Assembly (NCBI RefSeq): GCF_003864255.1 | Contig: NZ_QWEZ01000001.1 | Span: forward strand, 434,001 to 498,000 | Length of the DNA: 64,000 nt | Source of the DNA: Aestuariirhabdus litorea | GTDB taxonomy: Bacteria; Pseudomonadota; Gammaproteobacteria; Pseudomonadales; Aestuariirhabdaceae | Direction of reading: 5' to 3' | Shown here: in pieces, positions 15,426 through 23,480 of the stretch | Layout: the number at the start of each line of letters is the position of its first letter | Position numbering within the stretch: the stretch's first letter is position 1 | Notes under the pieces: generated by a model | What the model was told of the DNA's origin: nothing | What the model saw: the letters and a program-made list of their open reading frames with translations, nothing else | Databases searched by the model: none | Position numbers and translations under genes: made by a program

Positions 15426-17249
15426 ATGCGCGGAGAGCGACGTTCGGCCGCGGACAAAAACTACAGCCGTAGCCTGAACCGGCGCGAAGCCTGGCAGGTG
15501 ATTAGCGAGATCTGGCCCTACCTGTGGGAGTTTCGCCGGCGCATGGCGCTCGCCTTTGTGCTGCTGGTGGCCGCCAAGGTGGCCACCGTTACCATGCCCT
15601 GGGCCCTGAAGCAGATTGTCGATGGCCTCGACGCTTCCCGCCAGAGCCTGCTGGTGGTGCCGGTGGCGCTGCTGATCTTCTACGGCCTGCTGCGTTTTTG
15701 CGCCGCCTTCTTCAACGATCTCAGGGACACCGTCTTCAGCCGGGTCACCGAACGGGCCATGCGGCGCATGGTGCTGCGGGTGTTTCGCCACCTGCACCGC
15801 CTCGACCTCGATTTCCACCTCTCACGCCAGACCGGCGGCATCTCCCGCGACATCGAGCGGGGCGGCAACGGCTTCGGCTTCCTGATGCGGATGCTGGTAT
15901 TCAATATTGTGCCGACCCTGATCGAGATCACCCTGGTCGCGGCCATCCTGCTGATCAACTTCAGCCCCTGGTACGCGCTCATTATTCTCGCCTCGGTGGC
16001 GGTCTATATCGGCTTTACGGTCTGGACCACCGAGTGGCGCACCCGCTTCGTGCGGGAGATGAACGAGCTCGACAACCGCACCAACAGCCGCGCCATCGAC
16101 AGCCTGCTCAACTACGAAACGGTCAAGTACTTCAATAACGAGGAGGTGGAGGCGAGCTACTACGACCAGAACCTGGCGGAGTGGGAGACCGCTCGCCTCA
16201 GGACCCGCCTCACCCTGATGCTGCTCAACGGCGGCCAGGTGCTGATCGTCTCCGCCGGCATGGTGGCGCTGCTGTGGCTGGCGGCCGGGGAGGTGGTGGC
16301 CGGCACCATCACCCTGGGCTCGCTGGTAATGATCAACGCCTACGTGCTGCAGCTGTTTTTGCCCCTTAACTTTCTCGGTACCGTGTACCGCGAGGTACGG
16401 CGGGCGCTGACCGATATCGAGAACATGATGGGACTGCTCAGGCGCGAGCCCCAGGTGCAGGATGCCCCCGGTGCCACCGACCTGGTGGTGAGCCGCGGGC
16501 GCATCGAGTTTCGTGAGCTGGGGTTTTATTACCACCCCCAGCGGCCCATCCTCAAGGGGGTCAGCTTCACCATTGAGCCCGGCGAGCGGGTGGCGATTGT
16601 GGGCCCCAGCGGGGCGGGCAAATCGACCCTGGCGCGGCTGCTGTTCCGTTTTTACGACGCCACCGAAGGGGCGATCCTGATCGATGGCCAGCCGCTGGCC
16701 TCGGTGACCCAGCAGAGCCTGCGCCGGGCGATCGGTGTGGTGCCCCAGGACACGGTGCTGTTTAACGATACCCTGGCCCGCAACGTCGCCTACGGCGATC
16801 CGTCGGCGCCGCCCGATGCGATTGCGCGGGCGATCGACATGGCCCACCTGCGCCACTTTGTCGAACAGCTGCCGGAGGGGGATCAGACCCCGGTAGGGGA
16901 GCGCGGGCTCAAGGTCTCCGGCGGCGAGAAGCAGCGCATCGCCATCGCCCGGGTTATCCTCAAGGATCCGCCGATCCTGGTCTTCGACGAGGCCACCTCG
17001 GCGCTCGACTCCGACGCCGAGCGCGCCATCCTCGAGGCGATGCGCGAACTGTCCACCAACCGCACCACCCTGGTGATCGCCCACCGCCTCTCCACTATTG
17101 TCGATGCCGACCGCATCCTGGTGCTGGACCAGGGGCGCATCGCCGAGAGCGGCAGCCACCCCCAGCTGATGGCGCAGGATGGTCACTACGCCCGCCTGTG
17201 GCGGCTGCAGCAGCGGGAGGCGAAAGGGGCAGTGGTGGCCGAGCGCTGA
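15426..17249 (+). CDS. Atm1-type ABC exporter (fused membrane and ATPase domains)
   Basis: The 607-residue half-transporter has six transmembrane helices in the first ~330 residues ([30 protein letters not shown] onwards). The nucleotide-binding domain follows: Walker [10 protein letters not shown], signature [14 protein letters not shown], Walker [13 protein letters not shown] and H-loop IAHRLSTI. The sequence [19 protein letters not shown] in the membrane domain is typical of Atm1/HMT1 exporters, which move glutathione-linked sulfur or heavy-metal compounds. AGGGGGAG precedes the ATG. It is divergent from sugE and stands alone. Confidence 0.9.
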   Translation: MRGERRSAADKNYSRSLNRREAWQVISEIWPYLWEFRRRMALAFVLLVAAKVATVTMPWALKQIVDGLDASRQSLLVVPVALLIFYGLLRFCAAFFNDLRDTVFSRVTERAMRRMVLRVFRHLHRLDLDFHLSRQTGGISRDIERGGNGFGFLMRMLVFNIVPTLIEITLVAAILLINFSPWYALIILASVAVYIGFTVWTTEWRTRFVREMNELDNRTNSRAIDSLLNYETVKYFNNEEVEASYYDQNLAEWETARLRTRLTLMLLNGGQVLIVSAGMVALLWLAAGEVVAGTITLGSLVMINAYVLQLFLPLNFLGTVYREVRRALTDIENMMGLLRREPQVQDAPGATDLVVSRGRIEFRELGFYYHPQRPILKGVSFTIEPGERVAIVGPSGAGKSTLARLLFRFYDATEGAILIDGQPLASVTQQSLRRAIGVVPQDTVLFNDTLARNVAYGDPSAPPDAIARAIDMAHLRHFVEQLPEGDQTPVGERGLKVSGGEKQRIAIARVILKDPPILVFDEATSALDSDAERAILEAMRELSTNRTTLVIAHRLSTIVDADRILVLDQGRIAESGSHPQLMAQDGHYARLWRLQQREAKGAVVAER

Positions 17250-17433
17250 TGGGGCTGTTGTTTGCCCGCAACCCAGGCGCAGGTTGCCAGGGATGCAAGC
17301 TGCTAAAAGGAAGGTAAAAGGTGATGGTTTTCCCCGTTTGTTCCGGATCGATCGACAGCCATTGCCCGCCACAGCCTGTATACTATGACGCCTGGCGCGT
17401 ATGGACCCGAGCCTGAACCCTGTAGAGATAACG

Positions 17434-19122
17434 ATGTTTTCGGCACTTAAAAAGTCGGTTCACAGTAAACCCCGTTTTCCCGAGATCCAGGCCAATGTGC
17501 TGGCCGGCTTAACGGTGGGTGTCATTGCCCTGCCGCTGTCGATGGCGCTGGCCATCGCCAGTGGGGTGGCGCCGCAGTACGGCCTTTATACGGCGATCGT
17601 GGCGGGCATTGTGATCGCCCTGTCGGGGGGCTCCAAGGTCAATATTTCCGGTCCTACCGCGGCGTTTGTCGTGGTGCTGTTGCCCATTGTCCAGCAATAC
17701 GGCCTGGGTGGCCTGCTGATGAGTGGCCTGATGGCCGGGCTGATTCTGGTGCTGATGGGGGTGGGCAAGCTGGGCCGCTTGATCGAGATCGTCCCCTATC
17801 CGGTCACGGTGGGCTTTACCGCCGGTATCGGCGTGGTGATTGCCACCTTTCAGGTCAAGGATTTTTTGGGCCTTCATGTGGAGGCGACGGATGGTCACTA
17901 CCTGGACCGGGTGTGGCTGATCGTCCAGGCACTGTCCAGTATCCGTTGGCAGGAAACCCTGATTGCGCTGTTGACCCTGGGGGTGCTGTTGCTGTGGCCA
18001 AGGCTCCGCTCGCGCATACCCGGCCACCTGGTTGCGCTGCTGGTGGGTAGCCTGGCGGCCTGGCTACTGGCTCAGCTGGTGCCTGGCTTTTCGGTGGCCA
18101 CCATTGGCAGCCGTTTTTCCTTTGAACTGGGTGGGGTGACCGGCAGCGGTATTCCTCCTCTGCTGCCGGCGTTCGATTGGCCGTGGCATTTGCCCGGTGC
18201 CGATGGCCAGCCGATTGGCTTCAGCTTCGACCTGGTGCGCGAGCTGTTGCCCGCCGCCATTACTATTGCCATTCTGGGGGCGCTGGAGTCGCTGCTCTGT
18301 GCGGTGGTGGCCGATGGCATGTCCGGCAAGAAGCACAATCCCAATGATGAACTGATCGGGCAGGGCATTGGCAATCTGGTGGCCCCCTTCTTCGGGGCCA
18401 TACCCGCCACCGCCGCCATTGCCCGCACCACCGCCAACATCAAATCCGGTGGCAGCCTGCCGCTGGCCTCGGTGGTCCACGCCCTGTTTATCCTGGTGAG
18501 TATCCTGCTGCTGGCCCCGATTCTCTCCTACATCCCCATGGCTTCCATGGCCGCGTTGCTGATGATGGTGGCCTGGAACATGAGCGAGGCCCGTCACTTC
18601 ATACGCACCGCCAAGGTCGCCCCCAGGGATGATGTGGTGGTGCTGCTGATCTGCTTTTCACTGACGGTATTGTTCGACATGACCCTGGCGGTGGCCGTGG
18701 GGATGGGGTTGGCCGCGATGCTGTTTATCAAGCGCAGTATCAGGCTCACCCAGAGCGCCACGGTGGAGCGCGACCATGCGGGTTATGAGCTACCGGCCAG
18801 CGTGACCCTCTACGACATCAACGGCCCCCTGTTTTTCGGCAGCGCGCAGAAGGCGCTAAAAACCCTCTCGGAGGTGAGGCCGGAGGTGCGGGTGGTCGTG
18901 CTCGACATGACGGAGGTGACCATGCTGGATATGAGCGCCATTATTGCCATGGAGTCGATCCGCAACGACCTGCAGGCCAGGGGCACCGGCATGGTCATCA
19001 ATGGCCTGCAGTCACGCATGATTCTGAAACTGCGCCGCGCCGGCATCCGTAAGCAAAGCGGCAGGATCGCCTTCTCCAGAACCCTTGAGGAGGGGTTGGC
19101 CAAAGCGCAGGCGATGCACTGA
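17434..19122 (+). CDS. SulP-family anion transporter with STAS domain (DauA/YchM-like)
   Basis: The 562-residue protein opens with FPEIQANVLAGLTVGVIALPLSMALAIASG and has GSKVNISGPTAAFVVVL, the SulP substrate-site helices. About twelve membrane segments are followed by a cytosolic STAS domain (SVTLYDINGPLFFGSAQKAL, VVVLDMTEVTMLDMSAI). The family carries C4-dicarboxylates, sulfate or bicarbonate; DauA in E. coli takes succinate. The ATG at 17434 is preferred to an in-frame one at 17401. The TGA is formed at the exact edge of a sequence homologous to the DUF2061 gene at 20173, so the 3' end of this gene lies at a recombination junction. A TATACT -10-like box lies about 40 bases upstream. Confidence 0.88.
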   Translation: MFSALKKSVHSKPRFPEIQANVLAGLTVGVIALPLSMALAIASGVAPQYGLYTAIVAGIVIALSGGSKVNISGPTAAFVVVLLPIVQQYGLGGLLMSGLMAGLILVLMGVGKLGRLIEIVPYPVTVGFTAGIGVVIATFQVKDFLGLHVEATDGHYLDRVWLIVQALSSIRWQETLIALLTLGVLLLWPRLRSRIPGHLVALLVGSLAAWLLAQLVPGFSVATIGSRFSFELGGVTGSGIPPLLPAFDWPWHLPGADGQPIGFSFDLVRELLPAAITIAILGALESLLCAVVADGMSGKKHNPNDELIGQGIGNLVAPFFGAIPATAAIARTTANIKSGGSLPLASVVHALFILVSILLLAPILSYIPMASMAALLMMVAWNMSEARHFIRTAKVAPRDDVVVLLICFSLTVLFDMTLAVAVGMGLAAMLFIKRSIRLTQSATVERDHAGYELPASVTLYDINGPLFFGSAQKALKTLSEVRPEVRVVVLDMTEVTMLDMSAIIAMESIRNDLQARGTGMVINGLQSRMILKLRRAGIRKQSGRIAFSRTLEEGLAKAQAMH

Positions 19123-19277
19123 TCGCCCTGGTGGAGCCAACTGTGAATACGGTGGCCTACCTGATCCACGAGCACCTGTGGGAGAGCGCGAAGGCGCAGC
19201 CACAGGCTGAGCCGGCGGTTCTGGGGGCTGGTTACGATGAAGTGGCGCAACCAGTTGGCCTCACTGCAGCCACTTAA
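19119..19277 (+). pseudogene. 3' remnant of a DUF2061 gene
   Basis: From CTGATCGCCCTGGTGGAGCC onward the sequence matches 20275-20340 with only a few substitutions for about 67 bases. It encodes LIALVEPTVNTVAYLIHEHL then WES, the C-terminal half of DUF2061, and continues in frame to a TAA at 19275. There is no start codon or first membrane helix; the left end of the homology coincides with the SulP stop codon. This is best read as the surviving half of a duplicated gene. Confidence 0.7.
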
Positions 19278-19364
19278 GGAGCGGATAAAGGAGCAGTGAG
19301 GCCAGCCTGCAACGGGATCGCTCTAGCGGCCCGGCGCACAAAATAGCAGCCTTCAGGCGCCCTC

Positions 19365-19775
19365 TCAGGGGGGACTGAATCCCAGCAATGCCGAGCGCAA
19401 CACCTGCTCGCCGGCCCCCGGATCGAGGGTGCCAACGCGCTTGCCGTCGGGGGTAAACAGTACCAGTACGGTGGTGCCCACCTTCTGTTGGCGGGTAAAG
19501 GCCCGCCCTTTGGGGCTGTTGACATCGACCACCAGAAACTCCATCCGGGGTTCAAAATCGGCGCGAATGCGGTTGAGCAGATCCATCGCCTCGATGCCTC
19601 CAACGGTGTTCTTGTCGTGGGTCAGCACCGCCACCGCCGCCCCCTGGCCGATACGGGTGAGGTCATCGCTGAAGCCTTTGGGCAGCAGCGCCACCGCAAC
19701 GGCCAACACCGCGCCTACCAGCAGCAGGATAACAAGAGTAACCAGTCGTGAGTTGCCGCGTTGGGGGGAGGTCAT
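19365..19775 (-). CDS. Membrane-anchored protein with thioredoxin-like fold (uncertain)
   Basis: The 136-residue product has one N-terminal transmembrane segment (LVTLVILLLVGAVLAVAVALL) followed by a periplasmic-type domain. The order of the segments AVAVLTHDKNTVGG, MEFLVVDVNSPKGRAF and VGTTVLVLFTPDGKRVGTL resembles a thioredoxin-like fold, with a KVGTTVLVLF strand at the place of the cis-Pro strand, but there is no CxxC pair. The ATG at 19775 is preferred because AGGAG lies nine bases before it; an in-frame ATG at 19796 is less likely. Function is unknown. Confidence 0.65.
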   Translation of the reverse strand: MTSPQRGNSRLVTLVILLLVGAVLAVAVALLPKGFSDDLTRIGQGAAVAVLTHDKNTVGGIEAMDLLNRIRADFEPRMEFLVVDVNSPKGRAFTRQQKVGTTVLVLFTPDGKRVGTLDPGAGEQVLRSALLGFSPP

Positions 19776-19862
19776 GGAGGGCTCCTGTGGGTTCAACTGT
19801 GAAGGAATACCATTACTCTACAGGAACTCTGCAATGACTGTGTATAGGGCAGGGGGACAGTC

Positions 19863-19949
19863 ATGGCGATAACGATCGAGGCAATCGTTGCAGAGGTAGA
19901 CCTTTCCGAGGGCCAGTTTATTTTATATCGGCTGATATTGCTCGCCTAG
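19863..19949 (+). CDS. Possible 28-residue peptide (low support)
   Basis: The frame MAITIEAIVAEVDLSEGQFI and eight more residues follows GGGGGACAGTC. It lies in the otherwise empty 19776-20172 interval and resembles no family I know. The rest of that interval holds no other recognisable feature except AT-rich sequence before the DUF2061 gene, where TTGATT at about 20081 might be a -35 box. Confidence 0.18.
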   Translation: MAITIEAIVAEVDLSEGQFILYRLILLA

Positions 19950-20172
19950 GGCGCCCGCTGGTGAGCAAAGGGGAGTGCCGATGGCGCAGGATCGCAGCTA
20001 TCGACCCCTGTTATCGTCCTCAGGAAGTCAGCCCCCCTGGGGCGGGTCTTCAGCGGTTGCCGGTAACTGGATAGAGGTTTGATTGCAAAAAGTCTATCGT
20101 GGTTATAGAGCTAATCGTCTTTAGCTATCATAAGGTCATCGTTATCCTGTGCAAAAGCCTGGAGGAAAAACG

Positions 20173-20394
20173 ATGAGAACCGGTATCAAAACCTGCACCT
20201 TTGCGATGACGCACTTCTGCGTCGCCTTTTCGGTGGCCTGGTTATTGACGGGTAGCTGGGTGGTGGGAGGGCTGATCGCCCTGGTGGAGCCGGCCGTGAA
20301 TACGCTGGCCTACCTGATCCACGAGCATCTGTGGGAGAGCAGGGGCAAATCAGGCAGCCGCTCCTCCAGGCTGGTAGCGGGATGCGCCTGCTGA
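20173..20394 (+). CDS. DUF2061 small membrane protein
   Basis: The product has 73 residues with two hydrophobic helices around TFAMTHFCVAFSVAWLLTGS and VVGGLIALVEPAVNTLAYLI. The latter ends in the conserved HEHLWE motif of DUF2061. The family is of unknown function and is often found in copies. The start at 20173 is fixed by GGAGGAAAAACG directly upstream. The C-terminal tail is Ser/Arg-rich. A truncated paralogue sits 1 kb upstream at the end of the SulP gene. Confidence 0.8.
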   Translation: MRTGIKTCTFAMTHFCVAFSVAWLLTGSWVVGGLIALVEPAVNTLAYLIHEHLWESRGKSGSRSSRLVAGCAC

Positions 20395-20406
20395 GTGGCG
20401 CCCCGC

Positions 20407-21321
20407 TCAGGCCGCACCGCTTTGGCGATAAAAGCCGATGACCGTCTCCACCCAGCGTTCGGGGTCGCTGAGCTGGCCGAAGTGACCCACCCCGGGCATC
20501 AGGCTCAATTGCGCCTGGGGACAGACCTTCTCCTTGAGGTAGTACGCCATCTCCACCCGGGCGACGGCGTCGTCGGTGCCCCAGCAGAGGTGGATGGGGG
20601 TGCGGGTGTGGCGCAGAGCCTCCAGCCAGCGAGGGGCTTCCAACCGTCGCCGGTCCAGCAGGTAGCGGATCACCCGGTGATGGTTGCGATGTCCATCACC
20701 GAGCTGGATATTTTCCCACAGGTGCTCGAGATCAGCGTCGCTGAGACCGTCATTGCCATGGGCGCTGCGTACCTGGCTGGCCATCACCCGGTAGCTCGAC
20801 CAGCGGGCGAGGAGGGGGCCCAGGGGGGAGAGCAGTAGTCGCTGGGTCAGGCGCAGTCGCGCCAGGGCGAGCACCATGCTGCCGTTGGTGAAGGTCACGC
20901 TGTTGAAGCCTTCGCTGAAGCCCGCCGGCAACAGCGCGCTCAGCTCCCGCGCCAACAGCTCGGTGGCGACGCTGGTGCCCATGTCGTGGGCCAGCAGGTG
21001 GCCTCCCTGCACCCCCAGGGCACGCCACACCTCCAGCGCCACATCTGCCTGCTCGTAGAGGCTGTAACCGTAGTGGGCAGGCTTGTCGCTGAGCCCATAG
21101 CCGATGAAATCAAACAGTACGATACGATCGAATCGCGCCAGCAGGGGGGAGACCACCTTGTGGAAGGAGTAGGAGGATTCGGGGAAACCGTGCAGCAGGA
21201 GCAGGGTTCTGTCCGGCGGGGCTTCGGGATCGCCCAGCTGCTTGAAAAAGACCCGGTGCTGGCCAATGGGGGTGTAAAGGTAGCGGCCAGCATCGGCCCA
21301 GGCTTGCAGTTCCGGTGACAT
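20407..21321 (-). CDS. Alpha/beta hydrolase of the haloalkane dehalogenase/epoxide hydrolase type
   Basis: The 304-residue product has the oxyanion loop HGFPESS (44-50) and the nucleophile elbow AHDMGTSVA, which puts Asp113 where lipases and esterases have Ser. Asp nucleophiles are typical of haloalkane dehalogenases and epoxide hydrolases. The catalytic His is likely in MPGVGHFGQLSDPE near residue 281. The substrate is not predictable. No signal peptide is seen. The ATG has GGAGAGG just upstream. It converges with the DUF2061 gene, with 12 bases between them. Confidence 0.85.
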   Translation of the reverse strand: MSPELQAWADAGRYLYTPIGQHRVFFKQLGDPEAPPDRTLLLLHGFPESSYSFHKVVSPLLARFDRIVLFDFIGYGLSDKPAHYGYSLYEQADVALEVWRALGVQGGHLLAHDMGTSVATELLARELSALLPAGFSEGFNSVTFTNGSMVLALARLRLTQRLLLSPLGPLLARWSSYRVMASQVRSAHGNDGLSDADLEHLWENIQLGDGHRNHHRVIRYLLDRRRLEAPRWLEALRHTRTPIHLCWGTDDAVARVEMAYYLKEKVCPQAQLSLMPGVGHFGQLSDPERWVETVIGFYRQSGAA

Positions 21322-21423
21322 AACCTCTCCTTTGGGCGGCGTCGGTGGTTAAACCATTGTGGCATGAACCAGCGCTGGGGGCATACCGTCCACCACTTGA
21401 TCGCTATCGGCACCGTGTAAGGC

Positions 21424-21760
21424 GGGCATCCAGTGGGCTGAGCCACGCCGCTTCGCCATCTGTTAATGCAGGTATCCAGTGGGCTGAGACACGCCGCTTC
21501 GCCATCCGTTAAGCAGGCATCCAGTGTGCTGGGACGCGCCGCTCCTGGCCATCCGTGGCCACGCGGCATCCGACCCACAGGGATGTGGGGAGTGCCTGTA
21601 TTGACGAAAGATAGCCGCAGGAGCGCAGCTATCGGCCCGTCCATCCTTTGGATCGCTATTGGCATCTGCTAAGGCGGAAATTCAGTAGGCTGGGCCACGC
21701 CAAGGCTGGCACCCAGTGGGCTGAGCCACGCCGCTCCTGGCCATCCATGGCCACGCGGCG
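21424..21760. repeat. Tandem and scattered ~45-bp repeats, second locus
   Basis: Three adjacent units share GCATCCAGTGGGCTGAGCC followed by ACGCCGCTTCGCCATC and a TTAA spacer, with a period of 45-46 bases. A fourth unit is split by about 130 bases containing GATAGCCGCAGGAGCGCAGC. The unit matches the odd units at 7895-8120. The whole gap between the hydrolase start and the fdh terminator (21322-21779) consists of these repeats with no gene seen. Confidence 0.65.
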
Positions 21761-21779
21761 TACCGTACGTCCTGTACAT

Positions 21780-21806
21780 AAAAAAAGGCGCCCGAGGGCG
21801 CCTTAA
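21780..21806 (-). terminator. Rho-independent terminator of the fdh operon
   Basis: GGCGCCC and GGGCGCC pair around a GA loop and, on the minus strand, are followed by a run of U. It lies 16 bases after the fdhC stop codon and ends the long minus-strand formate dehydrogenase transcript. Confidence 0.85.
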
Positions 21807-21821
21807 GGTGTGGCCAGTTAC

Positions 21822-22802
21822 CTAGCCGTTTTGTTTCACTCGCTCAACCCAAAGGCTGTGGTGCTGTTCGGCCCAGGCTTCGTCCACCTCGCCGGAGACC
21901 ATCCCCTCGAGCGCACCCTCTACCCCCAGGGTGCCCATGTAGATATGGAACAGCGAGCCGCAGAACAGAACCACGGCCGAGATCGCGTGGATCAGGTTGG
22001 CGTTCTGCATGGTTTCACGGATCTGCCCGTAGTTGGGGAAATCCAGCACCAGGCCACTGCCGCTGACCACCAGCCCCAGCAGGACCAGCACCCAAAACCA
22101 GGCCTTTTCGCCGCCGTTGGTGAAATCGGCGGGCGCGTGCCCCTTGCCGATCATGCCGCCGAGGGTGGCAAACCACTTCATGTCCACGAGGGTGAAGAAG
22201 TTGTGCTTCAGCCACTTGATCGCCATCACCACAAGGGCAAGGCTAAAGAGCGGGCCCAGGTAGTTGTGAACATTCTTGGCCAGGTAGAGGAAGCTGGCGA
22301 AGGCATCCTTACCCATCATCGGAATCAGCACCGACTTGCCGTAGAGAATGCTCAGCCCGGTAACGCCCAAAAGCAGAAAGGTGATCGCCATGAACCAGTG
22401 GATGGTCCGGTCCATGCGGCTCCACCGCTCGATGGTCTTGCCGGAGCGTTCGGGCATGCGGTTGGTACCGATCAGCAGGTAGACCAGGGTCAGGGTGACC
22501 AGGCTCAGGGAGAGCGCCCAGGCGCCCCCCGGAGAGACCCACTGGTTGCGCCATTCGAGCCACCAGGTTCCCGACTCATTGATCAGCTGACCGCTTTCGG
22601 TGCCCTTGATCTGTGTAGCGCCGATGGTGCCGTGGCGAACATGGTCCCAGAACGCCGTGGCGGAGTCAGGGCTGACCGCCGCCAGGGTGTAGGGGACCAG
22701 GGGAGCCAGCAACAACACCAGCGCACAACAGACGAGCGCGAGGTTAACGCCGCGTAAGCGGCGTTTGATCCCCGGGTTCTCTGCTTGTGTTGATGATTTC
22801 AT
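21822..22802 (-). CDS. fdhC: Formate dehydrogenase cytochrome b subunit (gamma)
   Basis: The ~326-residue membrane subunit transfers electrons from the Fe-S subunit to quinone. An N-terminal transmembrane anchor precedes a periplasmic loop, then come the cytochrome b561-type helices with haem-ligand His residues (DRTIHWFMAITFLLLGVTGL, NVHNYLGPLFSLALVVMAI, NLIHAISAVVLFCGSLFHIY). The first ~150 residues are longer than in E. coli FdnI, as in FDH3-type enzymes. Three in-frame ATGs lie close together (22811, 22808, 22802); 22802 has the best-spaced GGGA. A strong inverted repeat separates it from fdhB. Confidence 0.9.
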   Translation of the reverse strand: MKSSTQAENPGIKRRLRGVNLALVCCALVLLLAPLVPYTLAAVSPDSATAFWDHVRHGTIGATQIKGTESGQLINESGTWWLEWRNQWVSPGGAWALSLSLVTLTLVYLLIGTNRMPERSGKTIERWSRMDRTIHWFMAITFLLLGVTGLSILYGKSVLIPMMGKDAFASFLYLAKNVHNYLGPLFSLALVVMAIKWLKHNFFTLVDMKWFATLGGMIGKGHAPADFTNGGEKAWFWVLVLLGLVVSGSGLVLDFPNYGQIRETMQNANLIHAISAVVLFCGSLFHIYMGTLGVEGALEGMVSGEVDEAWAEQHHSLWVERVKQNG

Positions 22803-22822
22803 AAGCATCATTCCCGTAATGG

Positions 22823-22847
22823 GGGTTAACGGCAGAGCCGTTAACCC
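22823..22847. promoter_or_regulatory. Perfect 11-bp inverted repeat between fdhB and fdhC
   Basis: GGGTTAACGGC and GCCGTTAACCC flank a three-base AGA loop. On the mRNA this is a stable hairpin eight bases after the fdhB stop codon and ahead of the fdhC ribosome site. The end of fdhB also contains a tandem duplication of AAGCCAAGGGTTAA (22848-22876), including the stop codon. There is no U tract. It may stabilise or attenuate the message so that the subunits are made in different amounts. Confidence 0.6.
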
Positions 22848-22854
22848 TTGGCTT

Positions 22855-23451
22855 TTAACCCTTGGCTTTGCGACCGTAGGCCATGGACTGGCCCCAGGCA
22901 CCGGCATTGGAACCGCGATAGGTTACCCGCTCACGGAAGATGTCGGAGACATCGTTCGCATCACCGGCCAGCAGCGCCTTGGTTGCGCACATCTCGGCGC
23001 AAGAGGGCAGCTTGCCCTGGGCAATACGGTTGGCACCGTACTTCTCCCATTCGGCCTGGCTGTTGTCCTCTTCCGGTCCACCGGCGCAGAAGGTGCACTT
23101 GTCCATCTTGCCGCGAACGCCGAAGGCGTTTTCCATTGGGAACTGGGGCGCGCCGAAGGGGCAGGCCATCAGGCAGTAACCGCAGCCGATGCACTGGTCC
23201 TTGCTGTGCAGCACGATGCCGTCGTTGGCCTCGTAGATACAATCCACGGGACACACGGCGATGCAGGGTGCATCGGTACAGTGCATGCATGAGACGGAGA
23301 TGGAGGCTTCATCCGGCTCGCCGTCGTTGATGGTCACTACGCGGCGACGGTTGATGCCCCAGGGCACCTCGTTGGTGTTTTTGCAGGCGGTAACGCAGCC
23401 GTTGCATTCGATGCAGCGCTCTGAATCACACAAAAATTTCATTCTAGCCAT
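22855..23451 (-). CDS. fdhB: Formate dehydrogenase Fe-S subunit (beta), FDH3 type
   Basis: The 198-residue ferredoxin-like protein carries four Cys clusters: CIECNGCVTACK, CMHCTDAPCIAVCPVDCI, CIGCGYCLMACP and a looser KCTFCAGG...CAEMC. This is the arrangement for four [4Fe-4S] centres that wire the catalytic subunit to the cytochrome b. It lacks the C-terminal membrane helix of E. coli FdnH. It follows fdhA by 29 bases in the same operon. Confidence 0.93.
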   Translation of the reverse strand: MARMKFLCDSERCIECNGCVTACKNTNEVPWGINRRRVVTINDGEPDEASISVSCMHCTDAPCIAVCPVDCIYEANDGIVLHSKDQCIGCGYCLMACPFGAPQFPMENAFGVRGKMDKCTFCAGGPEEDNSQAEWEKYGANRIAQGKLPSCAEMCATKALLAGDANDVSDIFRERVTYRGSNAGAWGQSMAYGRKAKG

Positions 23452-23480
23452 GATTTATGTTTCCTGTGCTATGCGGCTGC

